Shown here in pieces: positions 13,200 through 21,312 of a stretch of 64,000 nucleotides of DNA. The stretch is from Ruminococcaceae bacterium UBA6845. GTDB lineage: Bacteria; Bacillota; Clostridia; Oscillospirales; Acutalibacteraceae. The position numbers were made by a program, and so were the translations under genes. Positions within the stretch are counted from its first letter, which is position 1. The number at the start of each line of letters is the position of its first letter. The DNA is taken from the NCBI GenBank assembly GCA_002449395.1, contig DKDP01000051.1, positions 52,208 through 116,207 of the forward strand, in the 5' to 3' direction. The notes under the pieces are model-generated. The model did no database searches. It had not been told where the DNA came from and saw only the letters and a list, made by a program, of their open reading frames with translations.

Positions 13200-15402
13200 A
13201 AAATCAATTTCGATTATTCTTTCAATAATAATGATCCTCTCTTGCATTTCTTTGAATGTTTTCGCAGAGGACAACGCAGTCAACGCCAAGGTCAAGGAGT
13301 ACCTTGTTGCACCGAGCCAGTACACTAACAACCCGTACTACGGTGCAAACATCGAAAATACCCTTTCGGGCAAAGCATACACCGCCTCGCTCGGCAATTT
13401 CGGCGGTTATGTAATCTATGAGTTCAATGACAAAATTGAAAACAGTGATAAACACCGTTACGGAATCGACTTTATGATCTCGGGCAACGCATTCAATTCC
13501 GCCGCTACAACTCAGGAGCCGGGTCAGGTTTGGGTCTCTCAGGACGGAACAACATGGTATGCGCTTGCAGGCAGTGAGCACTACGAAAACGAGACAAACT
13601 GGGATTACAGCGTAACATATCAGAAAACCGAGACGAACACATCAACATACGTTGACAGCCTCGGAGAACGCGGAAATGTTTGCTCAAGATCCCCCTATCC
13701 GCTTAAGGCAAACTATCCGACAGTTGATTTTGATGAGAACAGCCTCACTCTTTCGGGTGTTCTTCTCAGAAAGAACCTCACTCCGTCAACAGCTAACGGA
13801 ATCTCAACATCTTTTGGATATGTTGACGCTCTGAGCTGGAAGATGAGCAATCTCCCCGTTAACCCTTATGTTGAGAATCCTCAGCAGAACGCTAAGGACG
13901 GACAGTTTGATATTTCGTGGGCAGTTGATAAGGACGGTATGCCCGTTCACCTTGATTGGGTCAAGTACGTTAAGGTTCAGACCGCAACATTCATCGACGG
14001 CGGCGTTTTCGGTGAGAAATCGACGGAGATCAACGGCGTTAACCTTGCCGAGGATGAGGACTTTGCTGACAGCAAGGCTGATGTAAAAATCACCGTAAAC
14101 GGTCAGGCTGTAACATTTGATTCAAACAATTATTGCAAGCTCGATAATCTCGGCAAGGGCGTTGACGTCAGAGTAACGGCTGCCGATTCCAATGTTTATA
14201 TCAACAACGAACGGACAGCGGAAAAGCTGTTCAGTGAGGCTCCGTCAAAGGGTCTTGTCCGTGTCATCGTGCAGACAGGTGACGGCGAAGCTCAGATCTT
14301 TATGCTCGACGTAAGCTCGGCTCTCCCCGAGACAGAGCTCAAGCTCTCCGATTCCGAGATCAGCCTTGACAGACTTGACTCAAAGCAGATCAAGGCAAAC
14401 CTCAAAAACGTAACATGGAGCTCTTCCGATGAGAATGTTGCCTCGGTTGACAGCGACGGAAATGTTTACGCAATCAGTGAGGGTACGGCGACAATCACCG
14501 CAGTTTCGCCTAAGGGTCAGACTGCCGAATGTGCCGTAACGGTTCTCCCGGGCAAAGAGACGGAAACAGTCAGCGTAACTTTCAGCGTTTCCGACGGTAC
14601 AATCATTCTTGAACCCGCAACAATTGAGGTCAGAGAGGGTACCGCAAAGGCATACGGCTATAAGGTTGCTTCCGTTGACCACACCGGTAAAAAGGTCGAA
14701 GGCGTAACGGTATTTGACGTAATCGTAGCCGCTCACAAGGAGATGTACGGTGACGCATTCACAAGAAGCACGGCAGAAAACTATCTTGCTATGAATTACA
14801 GCTTCATTGTCAAGTCATTCGGAAGGAGCACATCAAGCTGCGGATTCCTTGTCAATGACACAATGCCGAACGACGGCGTAATTAACCCCTCCTACGGCAC
14901 AGCAACAGGTTATGCCTGTGACACCGCAACCGTTGTTGACGGCGACGATATTTCATATTTCTTCTATCAGGATACGAGGTATTACAGTGATATGTATGCC
15001 GAGTTCAATTCGGATAATTACACTGTTTCGGCAGGCAGAAATCTTAAGGTAAACATCAAGGGCTATTCTCTTATGGAGCACGGTCTTAATGATATGGCAA
15101 CCATCAGAGATAACTATATGACCAATCTCAAGAACGTTGACATTTATCTCTATGAGGACGGTGAGCTGAAGAAACTCGCAACAACAGATAAGAGGGGCAA
15201 CGCAAAGATTAAGTTCAGCGAAGAGGGCGAATATACTCTTGTTGCCGTAAGGAACTCCGACAGCGAGGAGGCTTCCACCGTTGTGGCTTATTCAAAGGTT
15301 ACCGTTACTGCCAAGAAAGATCTTTTTATCGTCCGTGTATTCAAAAAGGTTTATAATTTCATTGTTAAAGTCATAAATTCAATCATCACCGGGGAGTGCT
15401 GA
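13192..15402 (+). CDS. secreted Big2 and transcobalamin-like domain protein in the B12 operon
   Basis: 736 residues from the ATG at 13192 (GGAG upstream). A signal peptide (ISIILSIIMILSCISLNVFA) is followed by a beta-rich N-domain to ~370 with YTASLGNFGGYVIYEF and YGIDFMISGNAF, a block found in clostridial surface proteins. A bacterial Ig-like Big2 domain spans about 380-450 (VTWSSSDENVASVDSDGNV). Residues ~457-600 look transcobalamin-C/DUF4430-like: VTVFDVIVAAHKE, SCGFLVNDTMPNDG and VVDGDDISYFFYQD match the 'TVLDAL - GWMYxVNG - VKDGDxIxxxY' pattern. An Ig/carboxypeptidase-regulatory-like domain follows, then an amphipathic tail (KKVYNFIVKVINSIITG). I infer an extracellular corrinoid-binding or presenting protein for the ECF transporter downstream. 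Confidence 0.75.
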   Translation: MLRKSISIILSIIMILSCISLNVFAEDNAVNAKVKEYLVAPSQYTNNPYYGANIENTLSGKAYTASLGNFGGYVIYEFNDKIENSDKHRYGIDFMISGNAFNSAATTQEPGQVWVSQDGTTWYALAGSEHYENETNWDYSVTYQKTETNTSTYVDSLGERGNVCSRSPYPLKANYPTVDFDENSLTLSGVLLRKNLTPSTANGISTSFGYVDALSWKMSNLPVNPYVENPQQNAKDGQFDISWAVDKDGMPVHLDWVKYVKVQTATFIDGGVFGEKSTEINGVNLAEDEDFADSKADVKITVNGQAVTFDSNNYCKLDNLGKGVDVRVTAADSNVYINNERTAEKLFSEAPSKGLVRVIVQTGDGEAQIFMLDVSSALPETELKLSDSEISLDRLDSKQIKANLKNVTWSSSDENVASVDSDGNVYAISEGTATITAVSPKGQTAECAVTVLPGKETETVSVTFSVSDGTIILEPATIEVREGTAKAYGYKVASVDHTGKKVEGVTVFDVIVAAHKEMYGDAFTRSTAENYLAMNYSFIVKSFGRSTSSCGFLVNDTMPNDGVINPSYGTATGYACDTATVVDGDDISYFFYQDTRYYSDMYAEFNSDNYTVSAGRNLKVNIKGYSLMEHGLNDMATIRDNYMTNLKNVDIYLYEDGELKKLATTDKRGNAKIKFSEEGEYTLVAVRNSDSEEASTVVAYSKVTVTAKKDLFIVRVFKKVYNFIVKVINSIITGEC

Positions 15403-15405
15403 TAA

Positions 15406-16743
15406 ATGAAAATCAAGAAAATCTTTTGTACGATTCTTTGCCTTTTGCTTGTCGTTTCTCCGATAAACGTACTTGCGGCAACATATGTTTCGGATTCACA
15501 GATCGTGTCTTTCAAGACTCCCGTGTCCCCTGCGGACACGGAGCTTCTGTGGTCCGCAAAGCTCGGAACCTCGTATAAGAACGCTCCGAGTACGCAGATT
15601 GTTGTCGGCGATACGCTTATCGTTATGAGCGGCAAAAAGCTGTTGAAAATCAATGTCAAGAACGGCAAAACGGTCAAATCAGCAGATATGGTTGATGTTC
15701 CGAGTTACAGCTATACCTCACCCTTGTATGCGGACGGAGTTATATACTGCCCGCTTGACAACGCAAAAATTCAGGCATTCAACTACAAAACAATGAAATC
15801 AATGTGGGTTTATACCGATCCTCTCGGCGGTCAGTCGCTGTCCCCGATAACGTATGACGGCGGTTACATCTACACGGGATTCTGGAACGATGAGGACAGG
15901 AACGCAAACTATGTCTGCCTCAGCGTCAAGGACGAGAATACAAAGGAAACACACGAGGCAAAAAAGGCTGTTTGGAGTTATAAGAATCTCGGCGGCTTCT
16001 ACTGGGCAGGCTGTGTAACGGTCGGCGATAATGTAATTTTCGGCTGTGATGACGGAACCGTCTATGCGAACAAGGCGTCAAAGATTGTTTCCCTCAACAA
16101 AAAAACGGGAAAGCTCACCGGCACAATGCCGATTGTCGGCGATCAGCGTTCGTCAATGACGTATTACGGCGGAAAGCTCTATTTCACAACAAAAGCAGGC
16201 TACCTTTACAGTGTTTCTCTGAACTCAAACGGAACATTCAACGATTCCTCGGCAAGGAGACTTTCACTCGGCGGTGCTTCAACCTCAACGCCGCTTATCT
16301 ATAACGGCAGGCTTTACCTCGGAGTTCAGGGCAACGGATTCGGGCCCGGATATTTTAAGGTTATTAATGCCAACAATCTTTCCGTCATCTACTCTGCACA
16401 GACAAAGGGCTATCCTCAGGGACGTTTTCTTCTCAGCGACGCCTACCTCAAGGATACCGGCAAGGTGAATATTTACATCACCTATAACAATAATCCGGGC
16501 GGCATAACGATGTTCACCGATTCCGCAAATCAGACAAAGGCGGAAAGCCAAGAGCTCTTCACTCCGGCTGACGGTCAGCGTAACTACTGTATCAGCTCGA
16601 TTGTCTGCGACGAAAACGGCACGCTTTTTTATAAGAACGACTCGGGATATATCTTTGCGGTTCACACAAAGACAAAAAAAGTATCTTTCTTCAAGAGGAT
16701 TTTCAACGCTATTGCGGAATTTTTCAGAAAGCTGTTCGGTTAA
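15406..16743 (+). CDS. secreted PQQ-like beta-propeller protein of the B12 operon
   Basis: 445 residues with a signal peptide (FCTILCLLLVVSPINVLA). At least six blade-like repeats follow, each with a strand such as LLKINVKNGKTV, IQAFNYKTMKSMWVYTD, IVSLNKKTGKLTG or LYSVSLNSNG: the PQQ/pyrrolo-quinoline-like propeller pattern. No quinoprotein catalytic residues are obvious, so it is more likely a binding scaffold than an enzyme. It ends with a basic-hydrophobic tail FFKRIFNAIAEFFRKLFG like that of the preceding gene. It starts 3 nt after its neighbour and ends 3 nt before ecfT, firmly inside the operon; a role in corrinoid capture or partner docking is inferred. Confidence 0.8.
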   Translation: MKIKKIFCTILCLLLVVSPINVLAATYVSDSQIVSFKTPVSPADTELLWSAKLGTSYKNAPSTQIVVGDTLIVMSGKKLLKINVKNGKTVKSADMVDVPSYSYTSPLYADGVIYCPLDNAKIQAFNYKTMKSMWVYTDPLGGQSLSPITYDGGYIYTGFWNDEDRNANYVCLSVKDENTKETHEAKKAVWSYKNLGGFYWAGCVTVGDNVIFGCDDGTVYANKASKIVSLNKKTGKLTGTMPIVGDQRSSMTYYGGKLYFTTKAGYLYSVSLNSNGTFNDSSARRLSLGGASTSTPLIYNGRLYLGVQGNGFGPGYFKVINANNLSVIYSAQTKGYPQGRFLLSDAYLKDTGKVNIYITYNNNPGGITMFTDSANQTKAESQELFTPADGQRNYCISSIVCDENGTLFYKNDSGYIFAVHTKTKKVSFFKRIFNAIAEFFRKLFG

Positions 16744-16746
16744 TTT

Positions 16747-17694
16747 ATGAATTTTGGATTCAGGGGATACCACCCGCTTGTAAATATTTTATTTTTCATA
16801 AGCACGGTTGTTTTCGGGATGTTTTTCAAGCATCCCGTGTATCTCCTCATATCCTTTTCGGCATCAACAATATATTATCTTAAACTTTCGGGCAAAAGGG
16901 GAAGAAAAACCGTTTTCGGTTTTCTTCTTCCTATGCTCCTTTTTGTTATAATAATCAATTCTTTCTTCAATCATTACGGAGTAACGACTCTTTTCGTTCT
17001 CCCATCGGGGAACAACTTCACGTTTGAAGCGGTTGTCAGTGGTGTTACAACGGGTCTGGCAGTCGTTTCCGTAATTCAATGGTTCTTCTGCTACAACGAG
17101 GTTGTGACGGAGGACAAATTTATGCACGTGTTCGGCAGGATCCTGCCGAAAGGCGCACTGGTCGTCTCGATGATTCTGCGGTTTGTCCCGCTTTACAGGA
17201 AACGCTATAAGGAAATCACCGAGGCAAGAAAAGGAATTAAACCTGAAAACAATTCGGGTAGCTTTATCTCAAGGATCAAAGAAACCTGTAAAAATATAGG
17301 AATCCTCGTTTCGTGGAGCTTTGAAAATGCAATTGAAACGGCGGATTCGATGAAAGCCCGCGGCTACGGACTGAAAGGCAGAACATATTACTCGAGATTC
17401 CGTTGGACACCGAGCGACACTGTTACGGCAATTATTATGCTGTCGGCTGACGCACTGATTATTGTCGGCGCCGCCGAGGGCACAACCTACTGCATATACA
17501 ATCCGTATGTCATTATAAATTCGCCGTCCGATTTCGGCACAACATTCATAATAAATGAGCTGAACCTGACGCTTAACCCATTCACTGCGCTCGGCATTGC
17601 GACGTATGCCGCCTACCTGCTGTTATGCTTTTTGCCGCTGATAATTGATTTAAAGGAGGATATCCGATGGCACAGATTACAGTCAAAAATTTAA
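16747..17694 (+). CDS. ECF transporter transmembrane (T) component
   Basis: 315 residues with about six hydrophobic segments: two near the N-terminus, others around FLLPMLLFVIIINSFF, TAIIMLSADALIIVG and AAYLLLCFLPLIIDL. SMKARGYG at about 201 is the conserved Ala-Arg-Gly coupling motif by which EcfT contacts the ATPase; a second coupling region lies after the RFVPLYRKRYKEI stretch. It joins the S component to the ATPase in the membrane. The gene overlaps the ATPase gene by 28 bp. Context under a cobalamin riboswitch points to corrinoid import. Confidence 0.9.
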   Translation: MNFGFRGYHPLVNILFFISTVVFGMFFKHPVYLLISFSASTIYYLKLSGKRGRKTVFGFLLPMLLFVIIINSFFNHYGVTTLFVLPSGNNFTFEAVVSGVTTGLAVVSVIQWFFCYNEVVTEDKFMHVFGRILPKGALVVSMILRFVPLYRKRYKEITEARKGIKPENNSGSFISRIKETCKNIGILVSWSFENAIETADSMKARGYGLKGRTYYSRFRWTPSDTVTAIIMLSADALIIVGAAEGTTYCIYNPYVIINSPSDFGTTFIINELNLTLNPFTALGIATYAAYLLLCFLPLIIDLKEDIRWHRLQSKI

Positions 17695-19253
17695 GATTCA
17701 GATATTCTCTCTCCGACAAGGACTCTCTTGACGGGATCAATCTCACGGTCGGCGAGGGCGAATATATTGTCCTCTGCGGCAAGAGCGGCTGCGGAAAAAC
17801 AACTTTGCTCAGGCATCTCAAGCCTGCGCTCACTCCAAAGGGCGAGCGTTCGGGCACCGTGTACCTGAACGATTCCGACCTTTACAAGGCTGATCTGCGA
17901 ACCCAGTCGGAGAAAATCGGCTTTGTAATGCAGAATCCCGACAGTCAGATAGTAACCGACAAGGTGTGGCACGAATTGGCATTCGGGCTCGAAAATCTCG
18001 GACTGAAAACCGCCGAGATTCGCCTGCGGGTTGCCGAGATGGCGTCATACTTCGATATCGAGGATCAGTTTGACAGAAAGGTCAACGAGCTTTCGGGCGG
18101 ACAGAAACAACTGCTCAACCTCGCCTCTGTTATGGCGATGCACCCCGACATTTTAATTCTGGACGAGCCGACCTCACAGCTTGATCCGATCGCCGCAGAC
18201 AGATTCCTTGCAACGGTCAACAGAATCAACAAGGATCTCGGAGTGACGGTAATAATAACCGAGCATCGGCTTGAGGAAGTATTTACCTGCGCCGACCGAA
18301 TTGTCGTTATGGATTCCGGCAGGATTGTTGCCGACGGTACACCCGAGAAGATCGGTCGTAATGCCGAGAATCTGCCTCATTTTGTAAAGCTCAGCCTGCC
18401 CACGGCTATGCGTATTTTTTCCGCTGTCGGCGGTGAGGGTGAATGTCCCGTCTGCGTGCGTGACGGCAGAAAGTGGTTAAGCAAGCAGAAAATATATAAC
18501 AAAAAAATTGACAGTACCGAGCCTAAATTAAGCTCCGATAATGCAATTGAATTTAAAAACATCTCTTTCAGATACGAGAAAAACGGCGATGATATTCTCG
18601 CCTCTCTTAACTTAAAAATTCCAAAGGGCTGTATTTTCGCTCTGCTCGGCGGAAACGGTGCAGGCAAAACCACGCTTTCAAAGCTCGTTTCAAAAATTGA
18701 AAAGCCGTATAACGGGAAAATAAAGATCAGCGGTACAGTGTCGGTTCTTCCGCAGGACGTCAGATCGCTTTTTGCTTCAAGAACGGTTTGTGAAGAGCTT
18801 GACGAGATGTGCCGTGACACGGAGCAGGTTAAAAAGATCGCCGAAATCACAGGTATCTCTAACCTCCTCTCCGCTCATCCGTATGACATCAGCGGAGGCG
18901 AACAACAGCGCCTTGCACTTGCCAAAATTCTGCTTTGCGAGCGTGATATCTATTTCTTCGACGAGCCTACTAAAGGAATGGACGCCGAGTTCAAGGAAAC
19001 GTTCGCCGACATAATCTCTCGGCTGAAATCAAAAGGCAAAACCGTTGTTCTTATCTCACACGACATTGAGTTTTGCGCCAAAAACACAGAGCTTTGCGCA
19101 ATGCTTTTTGACAAAAATATTTCCGCAGTCATCCCGACTGCCGAGTTTTTCAACGGTAACAGATTCTACACCACCGCCGCCAATAAAATTTCAAACGGAT
19201 TTATCGACGGTGCCGTGACGGATGAGGATGTGATAAGATGTCTAAAAAAATAA
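17667..19253 (+). CDS. ECF transporter ATPase, two fused ABC domains
   Basis: 528 residues, two complete ABC cassettes in one chain, replacing the separate EcfA and EcfA' subunits. Domain 1: Walker A GKSGCGKTT at ~38, signature LSGGQKQ at ~142, Walker B LILDEPTSQLDP. Domain 2: Walker A GGNGAGKTT at ~328, signature ISGGEQQ at ~408, Walker B YFFDEPTKGMD. Both switch His residues (TEHRLEE, SHDIEF) are present, so both sites look active. AAAGGAGG lies 7 nt before the ATG inside ecfT. The 3' end overlaps the S-component gene by 16 bp. It powers vitamin uptake; the riboswitch suggests cobalamin or a precursor. Confidence 0.93.
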   Translation: MAQITVKNLRFRYSLSDKDSLDGINLTVGEGEYIVLCGKSGCGKTTLLRHLKPALTPKGERSGTVYLNDSDLYKADLRTQSEKIGFVMQNPDSQIVTDKVWHELAFGLENLGLKTAEIRLRVAEMASYFDIEDQFDRKVNELSGGQKQLLNLASVMAMHPDILILDEPTSQLDPIAADRFLATVNRINKDLGVTVIITEHRLEEVFTCADRIVVMDSGRIVADGTPEKIGRNAENLPHFVKLSLPTAMRIFSAVGGEGECPVCVRDGRKWLSKQKIYNKKIDSTEPKLSSDNAIEFKNISFRYEKNGDDILASLNLKIPKGCIFALLGGNGAGKTTLSKLVSKIEKPYNGKIKISGTVSVLPQDVRSLFASRTVCEELDEMCRDTEQVKKIAEITGISNLLSAHPYDISGGEQQRLALAKILLCERDIYFFDEPTKGMDAEFKETFADIISRLKSKGKTVVLISHDIEFCAKNTELCAMLFDKNISAVIPTAEFFNGNRFYTTAANKISNGFIDGAVTDEDVIRCLKK

Positions 19254-19933
19254 TTTCACTTCTTATCTTTCTCATCGCTGTGCCTGCCGTCATCTTCGGC
19301 TGTTGGAAGCTCGTCGACGGCAAGCAGTATTACCTTGCAAGCGCACTGATTATCGTACTCGCTCTCGCCCTTCTTTTCTTTTCCCTTGAGAAGAAAGAAC
19401 TGCACACCCGTGAGCTTGTCGCAATCGCCTGCATTGTCGCCCTCGCCGTTGCGGGACGGGCGGTTCTGTTTATGCTGCCGCAGGTTAAATTGACCTGTGC
19501 AATTGTCATCCTTGCGGCAATTTCATTCGGGCCCTATGTCGGCTTTCTCAGCGGTGCGCTCTCAATGTTTGTTTCAAACATAATCTTCGGTCAGGGCACG
19601 CACACTCCGTTTCAGATGTTCGGAATGGGTCTTGTCGCATTTCTATGCGGACTGATTTTCTACAATAAAAAGCTCGGCGGCAATCGCTGGGCGGTGGCAG
19701 CTGTCGGCGGGGTTCTCTGCTTCGCCGTTTACGGATTTATTGTTGATTCAAGCTCCGCACTCTTTTACAGCGCAAATCTCAGCATAAAGACGATGCTCCC
19801 CGTCTACATTTCGGGGCTGAGCTTTAATGCGATTCACGCAGTAACCACTTTTATTGCTTTGCTGTTTGCGACGCCGTATATTAAAAACACCTTTGACCGT
19901 GTAGCGAAAAAGTACGGGCTGTTTAATCACTGA
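19238..19933 (+). CDS. ECF transporter substrate-binding (S) component, probably for corrinoids
   Basis: 231 residues. Two N-terminal hydrophobic helices (to ~50) precede the six-helix S-component core. The core contains LAVAGRAVLFMLPQVKLTCAI and SFGPYVGFLSGALSMFVSNIIFGQ, the conserved loop/helix pattern of S components, and GTHTPFQMFGMGLVAFLCGLIF. This is like the CbrT/ECF-S group rather than ThiT or RibU. It is the specificity subunit of the transporter encoded with it. Substrate assignment (cobalamin, cobinamide or another corrinoid) rests on the riboswitch and on the transcobalamin-like neighbours. Confidence 0.85.
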   Translation: MSKKIISLLIFLIAVPAVIFGCWKLVDGKQYYLASALIIVLALALLFFSLEKKELHTRELVAIACIVALAVAGRAVLFMLPQVKLTCAIVILAAISFGPYVGFLSGALSMFVSNIIFGQGTHTPFQMFGMGLVAFLCGLIFYNKKLGGNRWAVAAVGGVLCFAVYGFIVDSSSALFYSANLSIKTMLPVYISGLSFNAIHAVTTFIALLFATPYIKNTFDRVAKKYGLFNH

Positions 19934-19948
19934 GAAAGGATGAAAAAT

Positions 19949-20689
19949 ATGAAAAAATATATTTCGCTTCTGCTCGTTTCCGTGCTGATTCTTCTTTCGG
20001 GATGCGGAATGACAGTCACAAAGGTTGAAAACACAACCGCAGAATCGGGCATTACTACAACCGAAAGTGAATCGGTGACAACAACTGCGTCATTTGCGGA
20101 ATCGACAACCTCTTACACTACAACAACATCATCTGTCACATCTTCAGCAACAACAAAGGCGGTAGCAGGAAAAGCATCCGCTCTCCCCACGACCGCCAAG
20201 TCTCAAAAGGACACGGGTGCGACAACGAAAAAACAAGTCAAGTCGGTAACCTGCACGATTGAAATTGAGTGCAAAACAATCCTTAACAATCTCGGGAATC
20301 TCCGTCCCGAGAAAAAGGCATTTCTGCCGAAAGACGGGTACATTCTCAGAGAGACAACGGTAAGCGTTGCCGAGGGCAGTACGGTTTTCGACGTGCTGAA
20401 AAAGGTCTGCAAGGAGCACACCTGCCCAGAAAAATGCACCTACTGCCGAAAATCGGGGATTCAGCTTGAGTATGTTTACACCCCCGGCTACGACAGCGAA
20501 TATATAAGAGGAATCCATCAGCTTTATGAAAAGGACTGCGGAACGCAGTCGGGCTGGATGTATTCCGTAAACGGAATTTTTCCGAACTACGGAGTTAATA
20601 AGTACACCGTTAAAAACGGCGACAATATAAAGCTGCGCTACACCTGCAACGGTCTCGGCGAGGATATAGGCGCAGAATTTATGGGTTGA
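19949..20689 (+). CDS. DUF4430 (transcobalamin C-terminal-like) lipoprotein
   Basis: 246 residues from the ATG at 19949 (GAGAAAGG 9 nt upstream; an ATG at 19940 overlaps that site). Lipobox LLSGC with acylated Cys19, then a Thr/Ser-rich linker to about residue 95. The globular domain has STVFDVLKK, SGWMYSVNGIFPNYG at ~202 and VKNGDNIKLRYTCNG: the DUF4430 family, structurally related to the C-terminal domain of transcobalamin and intrinsic factor. A Cys cluster (C-x4-C-x3-C-x2-C around CPEKCTYC) is an unusual insertion that could bind metal, form disulfides or ligate corrinoid cobalt. Probably the surface corrinoid-binding lipoprotein of the ECF system. Confidence 0.88.
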   Translation: MKKYISLLLVSVLILLSGCGMTVTKVENTTAESGITTTESESVTTTASFAESTTSYTTTTSSVTSSATTKAVAGKASALPTTAKSQKDTGATTKKQVKSVTCTIEIECKTILNNLGNLRPEKKAFLPKDGYILRETTVSVAEGSTVFDVLKKVCKEHTCPEKCTYCRKSGIQLEYVYTPGYDSEYIRGIHQLYEKDCGTQSGWMYSVNGIFPNYGVNKYTVKNGDNIKLRYTCNGLGEDIGAEFMG

Positions 20690-20730
20690 CGAACAAGAAA
20701 AAACGGATTATTATTAAGACTGTATTTTAT

Positions 20731-20775
20731 CCCTTCCACCGCAAGCGGTCCCCCTCCCCTTACAATAAGGGGAGG
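20731..20775 (+). repeat. MITE-like GC-rich hairpin repeat, copy 1
   Basis: CCCTTCCACCGC-AAG-CGGT followed by CCCCTCCCCTT-ACAAT-AAGGGGAGG. The same layout (CCCTC, short variable hairpin, CTCCCC-loop-GGGGAG) recurs three times at 35442-35686. It may act as a terminator after the B12 operon. Confidence 0.6.
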
Positions 20776-20846
20776 CTGAGATATTTTCATCAACCGTAAG
20801 CAAAGCGAAAAAATATTGCCAAATAACCTGTCTAAGCGAGGTCATT

Positions 20847-21164
20847 ATGAATACATACACAAAGATTAATTTTGAAGAAGCCAAAAGGATGCTCGACTCG
20901 GGAAAGTGCATAATGTTCGATGTTCGTACCGACGAGGAATTTTTCACGGGTCACGCCGAGGGCGCGGTCAATTTTGACGTTGACACAATCAATGCCGACA
21001 CCGCCGCCGAGCTGATTCCGTCAAAGGATACGCCGATTCTTGTCTACTGCAAGACAGGCGAACGTGCATCGCTTGCCGCCGACGAGCTTTCCGCTCTCGG
21101 GTACAAAAACATTTACAGCGTCGGCAGTCTTGTCGAGTGGCCTTACGGTCTTTCATTTGAATAA
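20847..21164 (+). CDS. single-domain rhodanese-like protein
   Basis: 105 residues. FDVRTDEEFFTGHAEGAVNFD is the N-terminal rhodanese signature; VYCKTGERASLAADEL is the active loop with catalytic Cys and the six-residue ring of a sulfurtransferase rather than a phosphatase. It moves sulfane sulfur or relays persulfides in the cytoplasm. Separated from the B12 operon by a repeat, and ended by its own terminator, so probably an independent unit. GAGG precedes the ATG. Confidence 0.92.
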   Translation: MNTYTKINFEEAKRMLDSGKCIMFDVRTDEEFFTGHAEGAVNFDVDTINADTAAELIPSKDTPILVYCKTGERASLAADELSALGYKNIYSVGSLVEWPYGLSFE

Positions 21165-21171
21165 CAATAAA

Positions 21172-21196
21172 AGTCGACATCTTGTGTCGGCTTTTT
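21172..21196 (+). terminator. terminator of the rhodanese gene
   Basis: AGTCGACA (21172-21179), TCTTG, TGTCGGCT (21185-21192) and T run. Confidence 0.8.
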
Positions 21197-21271
21197 AATA
21201 TATTCCGTGAACTTGCACAAAATAAGCAGCGTACCGTTTGTGAACTTCGTATAGCAAATTTCCTATCAATA

Positions 21272-21280
21272 TGGTATAAT
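21272..21280 (+). promoter_or_regulatory. extended -10 promoter of the MATE gene
   Basis: TGG-TATAAT at 21272-21280: a TGn-extended perfect -10; the -35 is poor. Confidence 0.5.
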
Positions 21281-21312
21281 GTCAGGGTATCTAAAACAGA
21301 GGAGATGACAAA

